A stretch of DNA of 57,254 nucleotides from CAZKEW01 sp964580435 (GCA_964580435.1 CAZOKP010000008.1:1-57254); one strand, 5' to 3'. Positions 8,452 through 17,762 are shown, counted from the stretch's first letter. Notes: generated by a model not told the origin, from the letters alone. Numbers and translations: made by a program.

Positions 8452-9210
8452 ATGGTGACTTTTGAAGAGGAATTCAAACGCGTCGAGCCCGTCGTTCGCA
8501 GGTGGGTAGCGTTCCTTCTCCTGGCGAAAAAGATCGAAGTCAGGCGTCAGGAAAATTTTGTCAGGGAAGGTCCGAACATCATCATCGGCAATCATTGCGG
8601 CGCGGCTAAAGACGTCGCCGTGGTACTCCGGATCGTCCCCCGCTTCATTTTTTTCACGGCCAACCAGGATATCTTTACCAGAGAACAATTGGACCGTCTC
8701 ATCCATAAGCACTTGAAGCGCCATCTCAAGGACTTCGGCCCGGTCGCGTATTCCCTGATCAAGCCTCTGAGATACATGTTTGTCCGCTTTATCTCGACGA
8801 ATATCAACAGGGTCGGAACCATCCCCGTGGATTTTCAATCAAAGACAAGAGAAGCGCGGAGGCTCGGCCAGGAATACCTTCAAAAGGGGAGAGCCATTAT
8901 TGCCCTTCAGGGCCGGGGCCGGGTCCAGCCCAAGGAGCCGCACCCTTATGTAAGTCCCTTTAGGCCGGGCACGTCCATCATGGCGTATAATCTTTACCGC
9001 GATCACAATATTTCCGTCCCGTTCACTCCTCTGGCTTTATACGGGACGCAAACGCCTTGGCTGATCCCGGCGAAGATCCATGTCAATGTCGGCGAACCGA
9101 TGTATATCAGCAGCTATCTCGGCAAGGGATTCGACGACAGCGTTGAAAATTTTAGGAGCGCTCTCGAAGCCCGCGTCAAAGTGCTTTTCCGTGAAGTAAT
9201 CCGGACCTGA
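8452..9210 (+). CDS. PlsC-like glycerophosphate acyltransferase family protein
   Basis: The product is about 252 residues. It has an acyltransferase-like core: an NH-x5-D motif (NHCGAAKD) in place of the usual NHx4D, then a basic stretch, INRVGTIPVD, the glycine-rich AIIALQGRGRVQP (in place of FPEGTRS), and VPFTPLAL. Families with these motifs acylate lysophosphatidate or related acceptors at the inner membrane. The one-residue expansion of the catalytic motif and the changed EGT-like block make the exact acceptor uncertain. ATG 8452 is chosen over an ATG at 8386 because a promoter lies between them. The gene is alone, convergent with ppiD. Confidence 0.7.
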   Translation: MVTFEEEFKRVEPVVRRWVAFLLLAKKIEVRRQENFVREGPNIIIGNHCGAAKDVAVVLRIVPRFIFFTANQDIFTREQLDRLIHKHLKRHLKDFGPVAYSLIKPLRYMFVRFISTNINRVGTIPVDFQSKTREARRLGQEYLQKGRAIIALQGRGRVQPKEPHPYVSPFRPGTSIMAYNLYRDHNISVPFTPLALYGTQTPWLIPAKIHVNVGEPMYISSYLGKGFDDSVENFRSALEARVKVLFREVIRT

Positions 9211-9263
9211 GCTCGGGACGCCCTCTTCCTTCTATCAAATTAAAAGTCTTTCGTTCTTAGGGA

Positions 9264-11189
9264 TCATTCCCGGCCCTCATACCGGGAGAGAATATCCGAA
9301 TTGATCTGCATAAAAAGACTGCTGTTGATCCTGACGTTCTTTTCCTGTCTGAGCTGATCGAGATAGGCCTGAAGAAACTTGTTCCTCTTGGCCTCAAGAA
9401 GGCTGTTTGTCTCCGTCTCTTTGTTTTTCTCGAACTCTTCCGGGGAGGCGTCCTTCCTTTCCAGGACCTTGAGCAGGACATAGCCGTTGGAGTATTCGAC
9501 AGGCTCGCTGACCTGGTTGAGAGGCAGGGAGAAGATCAAGCGGTCAATCTCGGCGCTTTCGCCGATGACGGCCAGGTATTGTTCTCTCTTGTGGTCCGTG
9601 GCATTTTTATATTCCAACCCTTCGCTCGACCCCGCCTCTTCCCATTTCTTCCCTTCCAGCCGGGCCCGCGCCTCCAGGATTTTTTTCCGGGCGATTTCTT
9701 TTCTAGTCCTGGCCCTGAGGTCATTTTCGACGGTATCTTTGACTTCTTCAAACTTGGCCGGCCGCGGCGGCTCGATCTTTTCGAGCTGGGCGACACCCGA
9801 ACCGGAGAAAACATAGATCGGGCTCGAAATTTCTTTCTCCTTGAGCCCGAAAAGCGCCTGGCTTAAGGATCCGGCCGGGTCAATATCATCCAGGGCCTGG
9901 CCCTGCCTAAGAAGTCCAGTGCTCTTTGCTTTTAAGCCCATTTTCTGGGCGGCAACGTCCAGGCTCTTTTCCTTGCGGGCGCTTTTTTCGAGCTGAGAAA
10001 TTTTCTGCGCAGCCAGGTCCCGCGCTTTCTGGTCTTCGAGCATCGACCGGACCCGCGTCTTGACCTCTTCAAGAGGCTGGGTTTTTTCTGGCTCTTTTTC
10101 TGCGACTTTGAGGATGGAGATGCCTTCAGACGTTTCGACGATCCCGGAGACCTGGTCTTTCTCGAAGCCCTTTATTTCTTCTGTCTCCTGAAGAGGAAGA
10201 TTGCGCCATTCGTCAAAGCCCCAGTCTCCGCCGTCTTTAGCTTTGGCATCCTGGGAATACGTCTTGGCCAGCTGAGCAAAGTCCTCGCCCTTGGAAATGC
10301 GGTCAAGAAGGCCCTGGGCTTCTTTCCGGACGGGGTCCTTTTCTTTGCCCGCGAACAGCAGATAGATCCGGCTGACTTTCACGCGCTCAGGCTCCTTGAA
10401 CTGGTCGAGGTTGTCTTTGTAATATTTTTGGATTTCCGGATCGCTGATCGTGAGCTCTTTTTTGAGGTCCTCTGTGTTGAGAAAGACGTAAGAGCCTTCT
10501 CTCCTTTCCGGGAGGGCATACTTGCCCGCGTTTCTTTCGAAAAAATTCTGGACATCAGCGGGCTGAAGGAGTTGGTCGGCCGGAATTTTGCTTTCATCGA
10601 GAATCAGGTATTCGATTTTGGCAGTGTCGTTCTGCTTGACATAGTTTTCCCGCAGCTCCTCAGGAGTGACGGCGATGCCGGCGGTGAGAACCTGGATCAT
10701 TTTGTTCAGGATGATATCTTTCTTGAGGCCGTCCTCAAAATCGGCCAAAGAGATATGGTTCCAGTCCAAAAGTTTTTTATACTCGGCGAATCCAATAAAC
10801 TTTCCGTCCCTTTGGAACATGGAGACGATGCGATCGCGCACCTCTTTATCGGATGCGGCGATCCCCATTTCTTTGGCTTTCTGCTCGAGCAGGTTCTGTT
10901 GAACCAGTTGCTCGAGAACCTGCTGGGGGATGTTGAGCTGCTGGATGAATGATTTGTTCAGGCCTTGAAACTGTTTCTGGACGGCCTCGAGCCGCTGCCG
11001 CAAGGCCGCGTAATAGGCCTCTACGGAAATCTTGTCCTTTCCCAGATAGGCAATCGTTTGCGCTTGTGCTTTTTCGCCCAATCGGCCCGCGCCGCCCCAG
11101 ATGGCGAAGATCGATATGACAAACGTGGCGATAACGATCCACAAAGTCGGGGCAAGGGATTTAACGTTTTTTCGCATCGCTTTTAACAT
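9264..11189 (-). CDS. PpiD/SurA-like membrane-anchored peptidyl-prolyl isomerase
   Basis: The 641-residue protein has a single N-terminal membrane anchor (about residues 14-33, after MLKAMRKNVKSLAP) and a large periplasmic part. A SurA_N-like helical region follows, with LEQLVQQNLLEQKAKEMGI. A parvulin rotamase domain lies near residues 265-365 (VKVSRIYLLF, EDFAQLAKTYSQD, GGDWGFDEW), and a second, degenerate parvulin-like region follows. The layout is that of PpiD, a chaperone at the exit of the Sec channel. GAGGTG precedes the ATG. It follows the acyl-CoA dehydrogenase gene by 36 bases and is probably the last gene of the ispH operon. Confidence 0.88.
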   Translation of the reverse strand: MLKAMRKNVKSLAPTLWIVIATFVISIFAIWGGAGRLGEKAQAQTIAYLGKDKISVEAYYAALRQRLEAVQKQFQGLNKSFIQQLNIPQQVLEQLVQQNLLEQKAKEMGIAASDKEVRDRIVSMFQRDGKFIGFAEYKKLLDWNHISLADFEDGLKKDIILNKMIQVLTAGIAVTPEELRENYVKQNDTAKIEYLILDESKIPADQLLQPADVQNFFERNAGKYALPERREGSYVFLNTEDLKKELTISDPEIQKYYKDNLDQFKEPERVKVSRIYLLFAGKEKDPVRKEAQGLLDRISKGEDFAQLAKTYSQDAKAKDGGDWGFDEWRNLPLQETEEIKGFEKDQVSGIVETSEGISILKVAEKEPEKTQPLEEVKTRVRSMLEDQKARDLAAQKISQLEKSARKEKSLDVAAQKMGLKAKSTGLLRQGQALDDIDPAGSLSQALFGLKEKEISSPIYVFSGSGVAQLEKIEPPRPAKFEEVKDTVENDLRARTRKEIARKKILEARARLEGKKWEEAGSSEGLEYKNATDHKREQYLAVIGESAEIDRLIFSLPLNQVSEPVEYSNGYVLLKVLERKDASPEEFEKNKETETNSLLEAKRNKFLQAYLDQLRQEKNVRINSSLFMQINSDILSRYEGRE

Positions 11190-11225
11190 GGTTTCACCTC
11201 AAAACACGATCCCGGGGATTTGGAG

Positions 11226-12371
11226 TCAGGAGTCCTTCAGCAATTTCCTGGCAATGACTAGACGCTGGATTTCAGAGGTTCCCTCGTAGATGGAGAGGAC
11301 CCGGGCGTCTCGGTATAATCTCTCAATCGCATATTCTTTAGAATACCCGTAACCGCCGTGAATTTGCAGAGCGAGATAGGCGGCCTTGTTGGCCGCTTCC
11401 GAGGCGAACAGCTTGGCCATGGCGGCTTCCTTTGCGTAGGGCAATCCGCGGTCGTAACAATCCGCCGCTCTGTAGGTCAGGAGGCGGGCGGCATCGACGA
11501 GCGTGGCCATATCGGCGATCATGAACTGGATGGCCTGGAATTCGGCGATTTTTTTCCCGAAAGCCTCGCGCTGGCTAGCGTATCTCACTCCCAGCTCCAG
11601 GGCCTGTTGCGAGAGTCCTACGGATTGCGCGGCGATACCGATGCGGCTGCCGTCCAGCGCCTGCAGGGCAATGTGAGCTCCCCGGCCTTCTTCGCCCAGG
11701 AGATTGGCGGCGGGAACCCGGCAGTCCTCGAGAACGACCTCAGCGGTCGGAGACGAGTGGAAGCCCATCTTTTCCTCGATCCTTGTCACGTTGAACCCGG
11801 GGAAATCCTTCTCCACAATGAACGCGCTCAGCTTGGGCGAACCGGGCTCGCTCTCCGTCTGGGCGAACAGGATCAGCGCATCCGCCTCGCTGCCGCTGGT
11901 AACCCAGGCTTTTGTTCCATTGACGATGTATTCACGGCCGGTTTTTACGGCCTTCGTTTTCAGGCTGGTGGCGTCGGAGCCCGCTCCGGGCTCGGTGAGA
12001 GAGAACGCTCCGAGGATTTCTCCCCGGCCGGCCCGAGGGAGATATTTTTGTTTCTGTTCCATCGAACCGAACTTCAGGATAGAGTTCGAGAAAAGCGAAG
12101 TGTGGACGCTGACGATGAGGCAGACAGTCGGAGAGACGCGGCTCAGTTCCTCGAGCGCCAGGATGAGAGAAAGATAGTCCGTTTTAATGCCCCCATACTC
12201 GGAGGGAATAATCATGCCCATCAGTCCGAGCTCGGCCAGCTTGTGGATTATCTCTTTGGGAAAGACGTGCTTCTCTTCGAAAGAACCGATCTGAGGGGCG
12301 ATCTCTTTGCGGGCAAAATCCCTGACCATTTCCTGGAGTAGGAGCTGGTCGTCGTTGAGCTGGAAATTCAT
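11226..12371 (-). CDS. short-chain/branched-type acyl-CoA dehydrogenase
   Basis: The chosen product is 381 residues, the usual length. It starts MNFQLNDDQLLLQEMVRDFA. FAD-binding and substrate motifs are present: FSLTEPGAGSD, YIVNGTKAWVTSG, GSRIGIAAQSVGLSQQAL, the FQAIQFMIADM stretch and IHGGYGYSKEYAIERLYRD. IYEGTSEIQRLVIA carries the catalytic Glu position of short-chain dehydrogenases. It oxidises a short acyl-CoA and needs an electron-transfer flavoprotein partner that is not in this window. The 49-codon upstream extension is rejected because it overlaps the HIT gene. It sits 16 bases after that gene. Confidence 0.92.
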   Translation of the reverse strand: MNFQLNDDQLLLQEMVRDFARKEIAPQIGSFEEKHVFPKEIIHKLAELGLMGMIIPSEYGGIKTDYLSLILALEELSRVSPTVCLIVSVHTSLFSNSILKFGSMEQKQKYLPRAGRGEILGAFSLTEPGAGSDATSLKTKAVKTGREYIVNGTKAWVTSGSEADALILFAQTESEPGSPKLSAFIVEKDFPGFNVTRIEEKMGFHSSPTAEVVLEDCRVPAANLLGEEGRGAHIALQALDGSRIGIAAQSVGLSQQALELGVRYASQREAFGKKIAEFQAIQFMIADMATLVDAARLLTYRAADCYDRGLPYAKEAAMAKLFASEAANKAAYLALQIHGGYGYSKEYAIERLYRDARVLSIYEGTSEIQRLVIARKLLKDS

Positions 12372-12387
12372 TTTCTTTTTTCTCTTC

Positions 12388-12882
12388 TCAAACCTTTTTT
12401 TCTTTCTGGAAAAGAGGCCGAAGCCGCTCGTAGGCCCCCTCGAGGTCTTCGATAAGGACCCGGGTTTGGCTGATGAGCGGCATGAAGTTTGAATCCCCCT
12501 GCCAGCGAGGGATGACATGAAGGTGATAGTGATCGACGACTCCTGCCCCGGCGCTCTGGCCGAGGTTCATGCCGGCGTTGAAGCCGTGTGGATGATAGTT
12601 CTTTTTCAGGACGCGGAGGCTCATCTTGAGGAGGTCTGTCATTTCATCGCCGGCTTCTTTGGGCGCGCGGTCGAAGGAAGCCAGATGCCGGTAGGGCGCG
12701 ATCATCAGGTGGCCGAGATTATAAGGGAACTTGTTCAGGATGATGAAATTCAATTTGCCTCGGAAAAGAATGAAGGCGGCCTGATCGTTCTTGAGTTGAA
12801 GCGCCCGGCAAAAAATACAGCCTCCCCTCCGGCACACTTTTTTCACATATGCCTCCCTCCAGGGAGCCGCGATATATTCCAT
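12388..12882 (-). CDS. HIT-family nucleotide hydrolase/phosphorylase
   Basis: The product is 164 residues. The histidine triad VVDHYHLHVIPRW is intact, preceded by ILNKFPYNLGHLMIAPYRH. A CIFC pair near residue 22 with downstream His suggests the zinc site found in the Ap4A-phosphorylase-like branch. These enzymes cleave dinucleoside polyphosphates or nucleotidyl-phosphoramidates in the cytosol. Its start codon shares one base with the stop codon of the HU gene (TAATG), so translation is coupled. Confidence 0.9.
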   Translation of the reverse strand: MEYIAAPWREAYVKKVCRRGGCIFCRALQLKNDQAAFILFRGKLNFIILNKFPYNLGHLMIAPYRHLASFDRAPKEAGDEMTDLLKMSLRVLKKNYHPHGFNAGMNLGQSAGAGVVDHYHLHVIPRWQGDSNFMPLISQTRVLIEDLEGAYERLRPLFQKEKKV

Positions 12883-13157
12883 TATTTATTGATCAGCTCT
12901 TTCAGCAGCCTGCTGGGCTTGAAATAGAGCACCTTCTTGGGAGGGACTTTCACCGGCTCCCCTGTGCGCGGGTTTCTTCCCGAGCGAGACGTCCTTTTGC
13001 GGAAACGGAAACTGCCAAAACCCCTTATTTCTATCTCTTCTCCCTTAAGTATAGCCTCCTTGATCGTCTTAAAAAACAGATTGACTCCTTCTTCGGCTTC
13101 TTGCTTGGGGATATCCATTTGTTTCGAGATCCTGTTGATGAGATCGGCCTTGATCAT
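12882..13157 (-). CDS. HU/IHF-family DNA-binding protein
   Basis: The 91-residue protein shows the full HU/IHF fold: MIKADLINRISKQ, the IEIRGFGSF strand, and the DNA-minor-groove arm RTSRSGRNPRTGEPVKV with the conserved proline. It bends and compacts DNA and could serve as the IHF-like bender at the sigma-54 promoter further along the window. It overlaps rpsA by 4 bases (ATGA) and the HIT gene by 1 base. Confidence 0.95.
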   Translation of the reverse strand: MIKADLINRISKQMDIPKQEAEEGVNLFFKTIKEAILKGEEIEIRGFGSFRFRKRTSRSGRNPRTGEPVKVPPKKVLYFKPSRLLKELINK

Positions 13158-14899
13158 TTTTTTCCCTCCTTTTCTTTGATCCTTTTTTTAGGAGTGCCGA
13201 TATTCTTAAGCTGATCCCTCATGATGTCACCCAGGGTGAGCCTGTCGTCCTGACTGCGGATGAATTTTTGATATTCCAATTTTTGCATCTCCAGCTGGGC
13301 GCTCCTGAAGCTGAGGGAGATTTTCTTTTCCTTGGGGTTCATCTTGATGATCTTGGCGTTGCGCTCTTCTCCGACTGCAAACGATTCCTGCGGGTTCTCG
13401 ATCCTTTTCTCGTCAAGCTCCGAGAGAAAGACCACGCCTTCTATCCCGGGCATGATCTCCACAAAAACGCCAAAATCGGCGATCCGGACGATCCGGGCTT
13501 TGACGAGATCCCCGACCTTGTGGCGGGCGAAGAAGTCCTCCCAGATATCGCCCTCGAGCTGCTTGACCCCCAGGGAGACTTTCTGCTTCTCCACATCGAT
13601 GTTGAGGATGACGGCCTCGACCTCCTGGCCGACCTCAAACTTCTGGGAGGGGTGCTTCACTTTTTCCCAGGAAATGTCGGAGACGTGGATGAGCCCTTCG
13701 ATCCCTTTTCCGACTTCCATGAAGGCGCCGAAATCGGCGATGCTGGTGATCTTCCCTTTCACTCGGGAGCCGGGGCCGTATTTTTGCTTGAGGATTTCGA
13801 GGGGATGAGGACTGGCTTGCTTGAGGCCCAGGGAGATCCTTTTGGTTTCCGGGTTGACGTCCAAAACCGTCACCAAGACCTCTTCCCCGGGCGTGAGGAG
13901 TTTCTTGGGGTGGATGAGCTTCCGCGACCAGGACAGGTCGGAAATATGAACCAGCCCTTCGACACCTTTCTCCAGCTCGACAAAGGCGCCGAAATCAGTC
14001 AGGCTGACCACGCGGCCCTTGATTTTTTGGCCGATTTTGTATTTCTCTTGAATATTTTTCCAGGGGTCTTCGGTAAGTTGCTTGTAGCCCAGGGAAATCC
14101 TTTCATCTTTTTCGTTGAACTCGAGGACGACCACATCTACGTTCTGCCCCACCGTAAAAAGCTCGGAGGGATGGCTGAGCTTTCCCCACGACATATCGGA
14201 AATATGGAGCAAGCCCTCGATCCCGCCCAGGTCGACAAAGGCGCCGAAGTTGGTCAGAGACCTGATCTCGCCCTTTATTTTTTCCCCTTTGACCAAGCGG
14301 CCGAAAACTCGCCTTTTTCTCTTCTCCCGTTCATCCTGGAGAAAGAGCCTCCGGGAGACAACGGCGTTCTCGGTTTTTCGGTCAAACTTGATCACCTTGA
14401 ATTTAAAAGCGTTACCGACCAGTTTTTCAGGCTCTCTGATGGCCTTGACGTCGGCGTGGGAGTCCGGGAGGAAGGCCTCGATGCCCACGTTGACAGTGTA
14501 GCCATTCTTGATTTTTCCCGTGACTTTTCCGTTCACCCAGCCCTGGGAGTTGAAGGCTTTTTCGAGGAGGTCCAGAGCCCGCAGCGTGTCGGCCATTTTT
14601 TTAGAAAGGATGAGATAGCCTTCTTTGATGTCGGTTTTCTCCAGGATGGCTTCGACCTCGTCGCCGGGCCGGATCTTCTTGACATCGGCCTCGTCGAAAT
14701 CCTCGACCGGGATGATGCCTTCGGATTTGAACCCGATATCCATCAGCACGCCGCTCGGAGTGACCTTAATGACCTTGCCCCTGATGATTTTCCCGGGAGA
14801 GATTTCTTTGGCGCTGAATTGATACTTGTCCAGAAGCTGTTCGTAATCTTCGGAGGTGATTTTTTCCTCTTTGTCGGGGTGTTTTTTTAGCTCTGCCAT
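13154..14899 (-). CDS. rpsA: 30S ribosomal protein S1
   Basis: The 581-residue protein contains six S1 RNA-binding repeats. The later ones repeat the pattern GxKIKGRVVSLTDFGAFVELEKGVEGLVH split by SDLSW or SDISW. The N-terminal repeats are more divergent, as in genuine ribosomal S1. It recruits mRNA to the 30S subunit. It overlaps ispH by 13 bases and the HU gene by 4 bases. The ispH-rpsA order is known from several phyla, including clostridial fusions of the two. Confidence 0.96.
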   Translation of the reverse strand: MAELKKHPDKEEKITSEDYEQLLDKYQFSAKEISPGKIIRGKVIKVTPSGVLMDIGFKSEGIIPVEDFDEADVKKIRPGDEVEAILEKTDIKEGYLILSKKMADTLRALDLLEKAFNSQGWVNGKVTGKIKNGYTVNVGIEAFLPDSHADVKAIREPEKLVGNAFKFKVIKFDRKTENAVVSRRLFLQDEREKRKRRVFGRLVKGEKIKGEIRSLTNFGAFVDLGGIEGLLHISDMSWGKLSHPSELFTVGQNVDVVVLEFNEKDERISLGYKQLTEDPWKNIQEKYKIGQKIKGRVVSLTDFGAFVELEKGVEGLVHISDLSWSRKLIHPKKLLTPGEEVLVTVLDVNPETKRISLGLKQASPHPLEILKQKYGPGSRVKGKITSIADFGAFMEVGKGIEGLIHVSDISWEKVKHPSQKFEVGQEVEAVILNIDVEKQKVSLGVKQLEGDIWEDFFARHKVGDLVKARIVRIADFGVFVEIMPGIEGVVFLSELDEKRIENPQESFAVGEERNAKIIKMNPKEKKISLSFRSAQLEMQKLEYQKFIRSQDDRLTLGDIMRDQLKNIGTPKKRIKEKEGKK

Positions 14900-15771
14900 T
14901 GGACGAAATTCTCCCTTTGCGATTGATGTTGGAAGCTATTTCTGATTTTAGCCACGGCTTCTGCGATGGCCTCAGGAGGAGTTGAGGCCCCTCCGGAAAT
15001 TCCGATTCTTCTTGCCCGTTTGAGCAGGCGCGGCGCGATTTCGCGGGCGCTTTCGATGAAGTAGGTGCGGGGTAGAATCCGCTTTGAAATCCGGTAAAGC
15101 GTGTTGGTGTTGGAGCTGTTCTTGCCTCCGATGATGAACAGGACATCGACTCGGGAAGCTAATTCAGAGGTGGATTTCTGCCGGGTCTCGGTCCAATGAC
15201 AAATCGTGTTATAGACCTTGAGTTGCTCGGTCTTTTCGATCAGGGCCGCGACGACTCGGCCGAAGAGGGAAAAATCCTGGGTGGACTGAGCCAGGACAAC
15301 CCGCGTCTTCTTCCGCGGGAGAGAGCGGGCCTGAGCTTCGTTTTCGATGATCTTCCCTTTGCCCGAGCTATAGCCGATAAGGCCTTTGATCTCCGGATGC
15401 TCCTGGTTGCCCACTATGATAATTTCCTCGCTTTCCTGCGCCAGGCGTTCTACTAATTTTTGAATCCTTTTAACGATTGGGCAGGTAGCATCGATGATCT
15501 CGACATTTTTGCTCTTTAAAATTTTATAAGTTTCGGGCGCTACTCCATGGCTGCGGATGATGATGGTCCCTTGGTCCATGGAGGCCGGGTCTTCGGTCGA
15601 GCTCAGGCCTCGTTTTTCCAGGTCGGCGATCACATGGGGGTTGTGGATCAGTTCGCCCAAAGTATATACTGGCCCGGCGCTTCGGCGCCGGGTTTTCTTG
15701 GCCATTTGCAGGGCCCGCTTCACGCCATAGCAAAGCCCCGAATTTTTGGCGACGATAATTTCCATTTTCAT
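14887..15771 (-). CDS. ispH: 4-hydroxy-3-methylbut-2-enyl diphosphate reductase
   Basis: The 294-residue enzyme performs the last step of the MEP isoprenoid pathway, making IPP and DMAPP. The three cysteines that hold the 4Fe-4S cluster are C14 (GLCYGVKRAL), C97 (DATCPIVKRI) and C191 (NTICHWTETRQ). The catalytic GNQEHPE segment, the SHGV histidine and the C-terminal GISGGASTPPEAI motif are present. It is the first gene of the operon behind a near-consensus promoter. M1 and M3 are both possible starts; neither has a clear Shine-Dalgarno. Confidence 0.96.
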   Translation of the reverse strand: MKMEIIVAKNSGLCYGVKRALQMAKKTRRRSAGPVYTLGELIHNPHVIADLEKRGLSSTEDPASMDQGTIIIRSHGVAPETYKILKSKNVEIIDATCPIVKRIQKLVERLAQESEEIIIVGNQEHPEIKGLIGYSSGKGKIIENEAQARSLPRKKTRVVLAQSTQDFSLFGRVVAALIEKTEQLKVYNTICHWTETRQKSTSELASRVDVLFIIGGKNSSNTNTLYRISKRILPRTYFIESAREIAPRLLKRARRIGISGGASTPPEAIAEAVAKIRNSFQHQSQRENFVQWQS

Positions 15772-15791
15772 CCGCTAAAAAGGAGTCCCTA

Positions 15792-15820
15792 ATACTATCC
15801 AACTCGGCGGCGTTTGTCAA
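15792..15820 (-). promoter_or_regulatory. strong sigma-70 promoter of the ispH-rpsA operon
   Basis: On the minus strand a perfect TTGACA (15815-15820) is 17 bases from TAGTAT (15792-15797). It should drive ispH, rpsA, HU, HIT, acyl-CoA dehydrogenase and perhaps ppiD. Confidence 0.75.
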
Positions 15821-15856
15821 TCCTAAGTATAGGTAAAATATTAACTTAGCAACAGC

Positions 15857-15886
15857 TTGACAGCGTCTTCGGTGATGATCTACGAT
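15857..15886 (+). promoter_or_regulatory. sigma-70 promoter for the GH38-like gene
   Basis: TTGACA (15857-15862), an 18-base spacer and TACGAT (15881-15886). The expected transcription start (~15893) almost coincides with the GTG start at 15895, so the message would be leaderless if that start is right. Confidence 0.5.
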
Positions 15887-15894
15887 CTTTAATT

Positions 15895-17751
15895 GTGGGA
15901 AAGGGGAAAAATTGCCGCAGAGCCTGCCCTTCAGCGACTTTCCTGAGAACGTGTGTCCCAGCCGCCGTGCTGTTATGCTCTCTTCTTTCAGGTCTGGCAC
16001 GCGCTGGTGTCGACACCATTTATGTCGTGGCCGGGAGCCACTCCGATGTCGGATTCAACGACCTGCCATCGCTTGTCCGTGAGCACCGCATCCGGGCCAT
16101 CGATGATGCCATCGCGGCGGCGCTCAGGGACCCGGACTTTCATTGGACGGAAGACGCGGGCTGGGGCTTCGGCGGCTGGCTCGAGCGCTATCGCGGCGAC
16201 GCCTCCCGCCTCAAGGACGCGCGGCGCTTCCTTCGGAACGAGCAGCTCTCCGTGAGCGCCGTCTGGGTAAACCCTCATGCGTCGGCCTTCTGGGAATACA
16301 TTGGGCTTCTCACCTCCCATCTTGACGAGCTTGAGCAAGAGCTCGATTCCCGGCCGGCCGTAGCCATACTCAACGATTCGCCTTCGTACCCCGAGGCCAT
16401 CGTCGACGCCCTGGCCGCGTGCGGGGTGCGCTACCTGCTGGTTGGCCCCAACATGGTCCTTACGAGGGCGCTGCCCGAGAAGTTCGTGCGAACACCCTTT
16501 TGGTGGGAGTCGGCAAAGGGCGCGCGCGTCCTCGTTTACATCGACCCAGACAGCTACTTTGGCGTGGCCGGTCTGTGGGGGATCGATCCTGACGCGGCGC
16601 GTTTCTTCCATGGCGATCTGTTCCCGCGAAACCAGGGGCCGTTGGAGACGATGGAAAGCGGAATTCGGCGGATGCTGGGCCAGACTCCTTCAAAATACGA
16701 CGCTGTGATCGTCCAGCATGCCTGCGACGACTGCGGCATAACGCACGCAAAGAAAGTTGTGGGCTTCGTGAGGATGTGGAATCGTGGACGCAGGCATCCA
16801 AAGCTGGTGTCGGCCTCGCCGGCGGACTATTTCCGTCATATTGAAGCACGTTATGGCGCCAAGCTTCCGGTCTGTCGCGGCGAGTGGGGCGGGCAATGGG
16901 ACAACTTGCGGGCCGGATGTCCTGTGTGGACATGGCGACTCCGAGAGGCCATGAAGATGGTCCGGCCGGACTCCCCGGTTGAGACGAAAATCGCCCTGGC
17001 CACGGCGATGGATCACGGACTCGGGCTGGGCCCGGGCTGGCCGGGCCTGTTTACGGAGGAGCAGACGGTCAAGCATGCCGGCGAGCAAGCGATGGTCTTC
17101 TCGAATGCCGTGGAGTTTGCGGCAGGCAAAGCGGCCGTGAGCGCGCTGCCTCCACTCCCCGCACTCCCAGTCGGTACTCCTTCACCTTCAGTCTGGCAGG
17201 AAATCCTATCCCAGCCGGCCGCGGTGCGACTTCGCGAGGGACAGAACCTGATCCAGCCGTTCGTAGAGGATGATGCTCCAGTCTCGGATGCTCCCCTCAA
17301 GGTCTGTGCGGATATGGCCCGCTTCGTGGCGCAGGCGCGAATCGATCGTAGCCGCATCCCCGGCTCGGATCTCAAGAACGTCGCCGTCGTGATGGAGTTC
17401 CCGCTTCGCGCCCCGGCACACAAACTGAGTCTTGCTCCTGAAGGCTCACCTTCGGCTCTGGCGGGGCGCTGGCTCCTTGGCGAGCCTCCGCCCCAGATTG
17501 TCGCGCCCGAGGGATTGCGCGTGATCGGCCTCGCGCACGCCCTGCGTGTGCATTCGCCGGAGGTCTTCGTATATACGCTCGTGCCTGATCGCGGGCGCGC
17601 TGATATCACTTGGCTGCAGGCATTGTTAGTGCGGCAATCCACGCGCTGCGAGTTCAGGGGGAAGAAAACGAAAGCGCTTCCCTTCGAGGTTCTCTATCCG
17701 GGCGAGCCGAAGGTTCTTGACGTGACCATCGAGCTCGAAATCCTGCGGTAA
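15895..17751 (+). CDS. exported GH38-like (alpha-mannosidase-related) hydrolase
   Basis: The product is up to 618 residues. An N-terminal hydrophobic stretch ending LLSGLARAG looks like a signal peptide. The mature part opens with IYVVAGSHSDVGFNDLP, matching the HSHxDxGW-type metal/substrate motif at the start of GH38 catalytic domains. It continues with WTEDAGWGFGGWLERY, and AILNDSPSYPEAI, where the GH38 nucleophile Asp is expected. The rest resembles no family I know well, so activity is a guess at glycan cleavage. The gene is visibly richer in G+C than its neighbours and monocistronic, which hints at acquisition. The GTG start is uncertain; GTG near 15967 is an alternative. Confidence 0.6.
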   Translation: MGKGKNCRRACPSATFLRTCVPAAVLLCSLLSGLARAGVDTIYVVAGSHSDVGFNDLPSLVREHRIRAIDDAIAAALRDPDFHWTEDAGWGFGGWLERYRGDASRLKDARRFLRNEQLSVSAVWVNPHASAFWEYIGLLTSHLDELEQELDSRPAVAILNDSPSYPEAIVDALAACGVRYLLVGPNMVLTRALPEKFVRTPFWWESAKGARVLVYIDPDSYFGVAGLWGIDPDAARFFHGDLFPRNQGPLETMESGIRRMLGQTPSKYDAVIVQHACDDCGITHAKKVVGFVRMWNRGRRHPKLVSASPADYFRHIEARYGAKLPVCRGEWGGQWDNLRAGCPVWTWRLREAMKMVRPDSPVETKIALATAMDHGLGLGPGWPGLFTEEQTVKHAGEQAMVFSNAVEFAAGKAAVSALPPLPALPVGTPSPSVWQEILSQPAAVRLREGQNLIQPFVEDDAPVSDAPLKVCADMARFVAQARIDRSRIPGSDLKNVAVVMEFPLRAPAHKLSLAPEGSPSALAGRWLLGEPPPQIVAPEGLRVIGLAHALRVHSPEVFVYTLVPDRGRADITWLQALLVRQSTRCEFRGKKTKALPFEVLYPGEPKVLDVTIELEILR

Positions 17752-17762
17752 CCGTGCGCTTC

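Noticed and set aside
12372..12518. 49-codon N-terminal extension of the acyl-CoA dehydrogenase
   Set aside because: It overlaps the HIT gene, is basic and unstructured, and the family N-terminus begins at MNFQLNDDQ.
13268..14890. 540-codon open frame on the plus strand
   Set aside because: Exactly antisense to rpsA; the repeated pattern in its translation just mirrors the S1 repeats.
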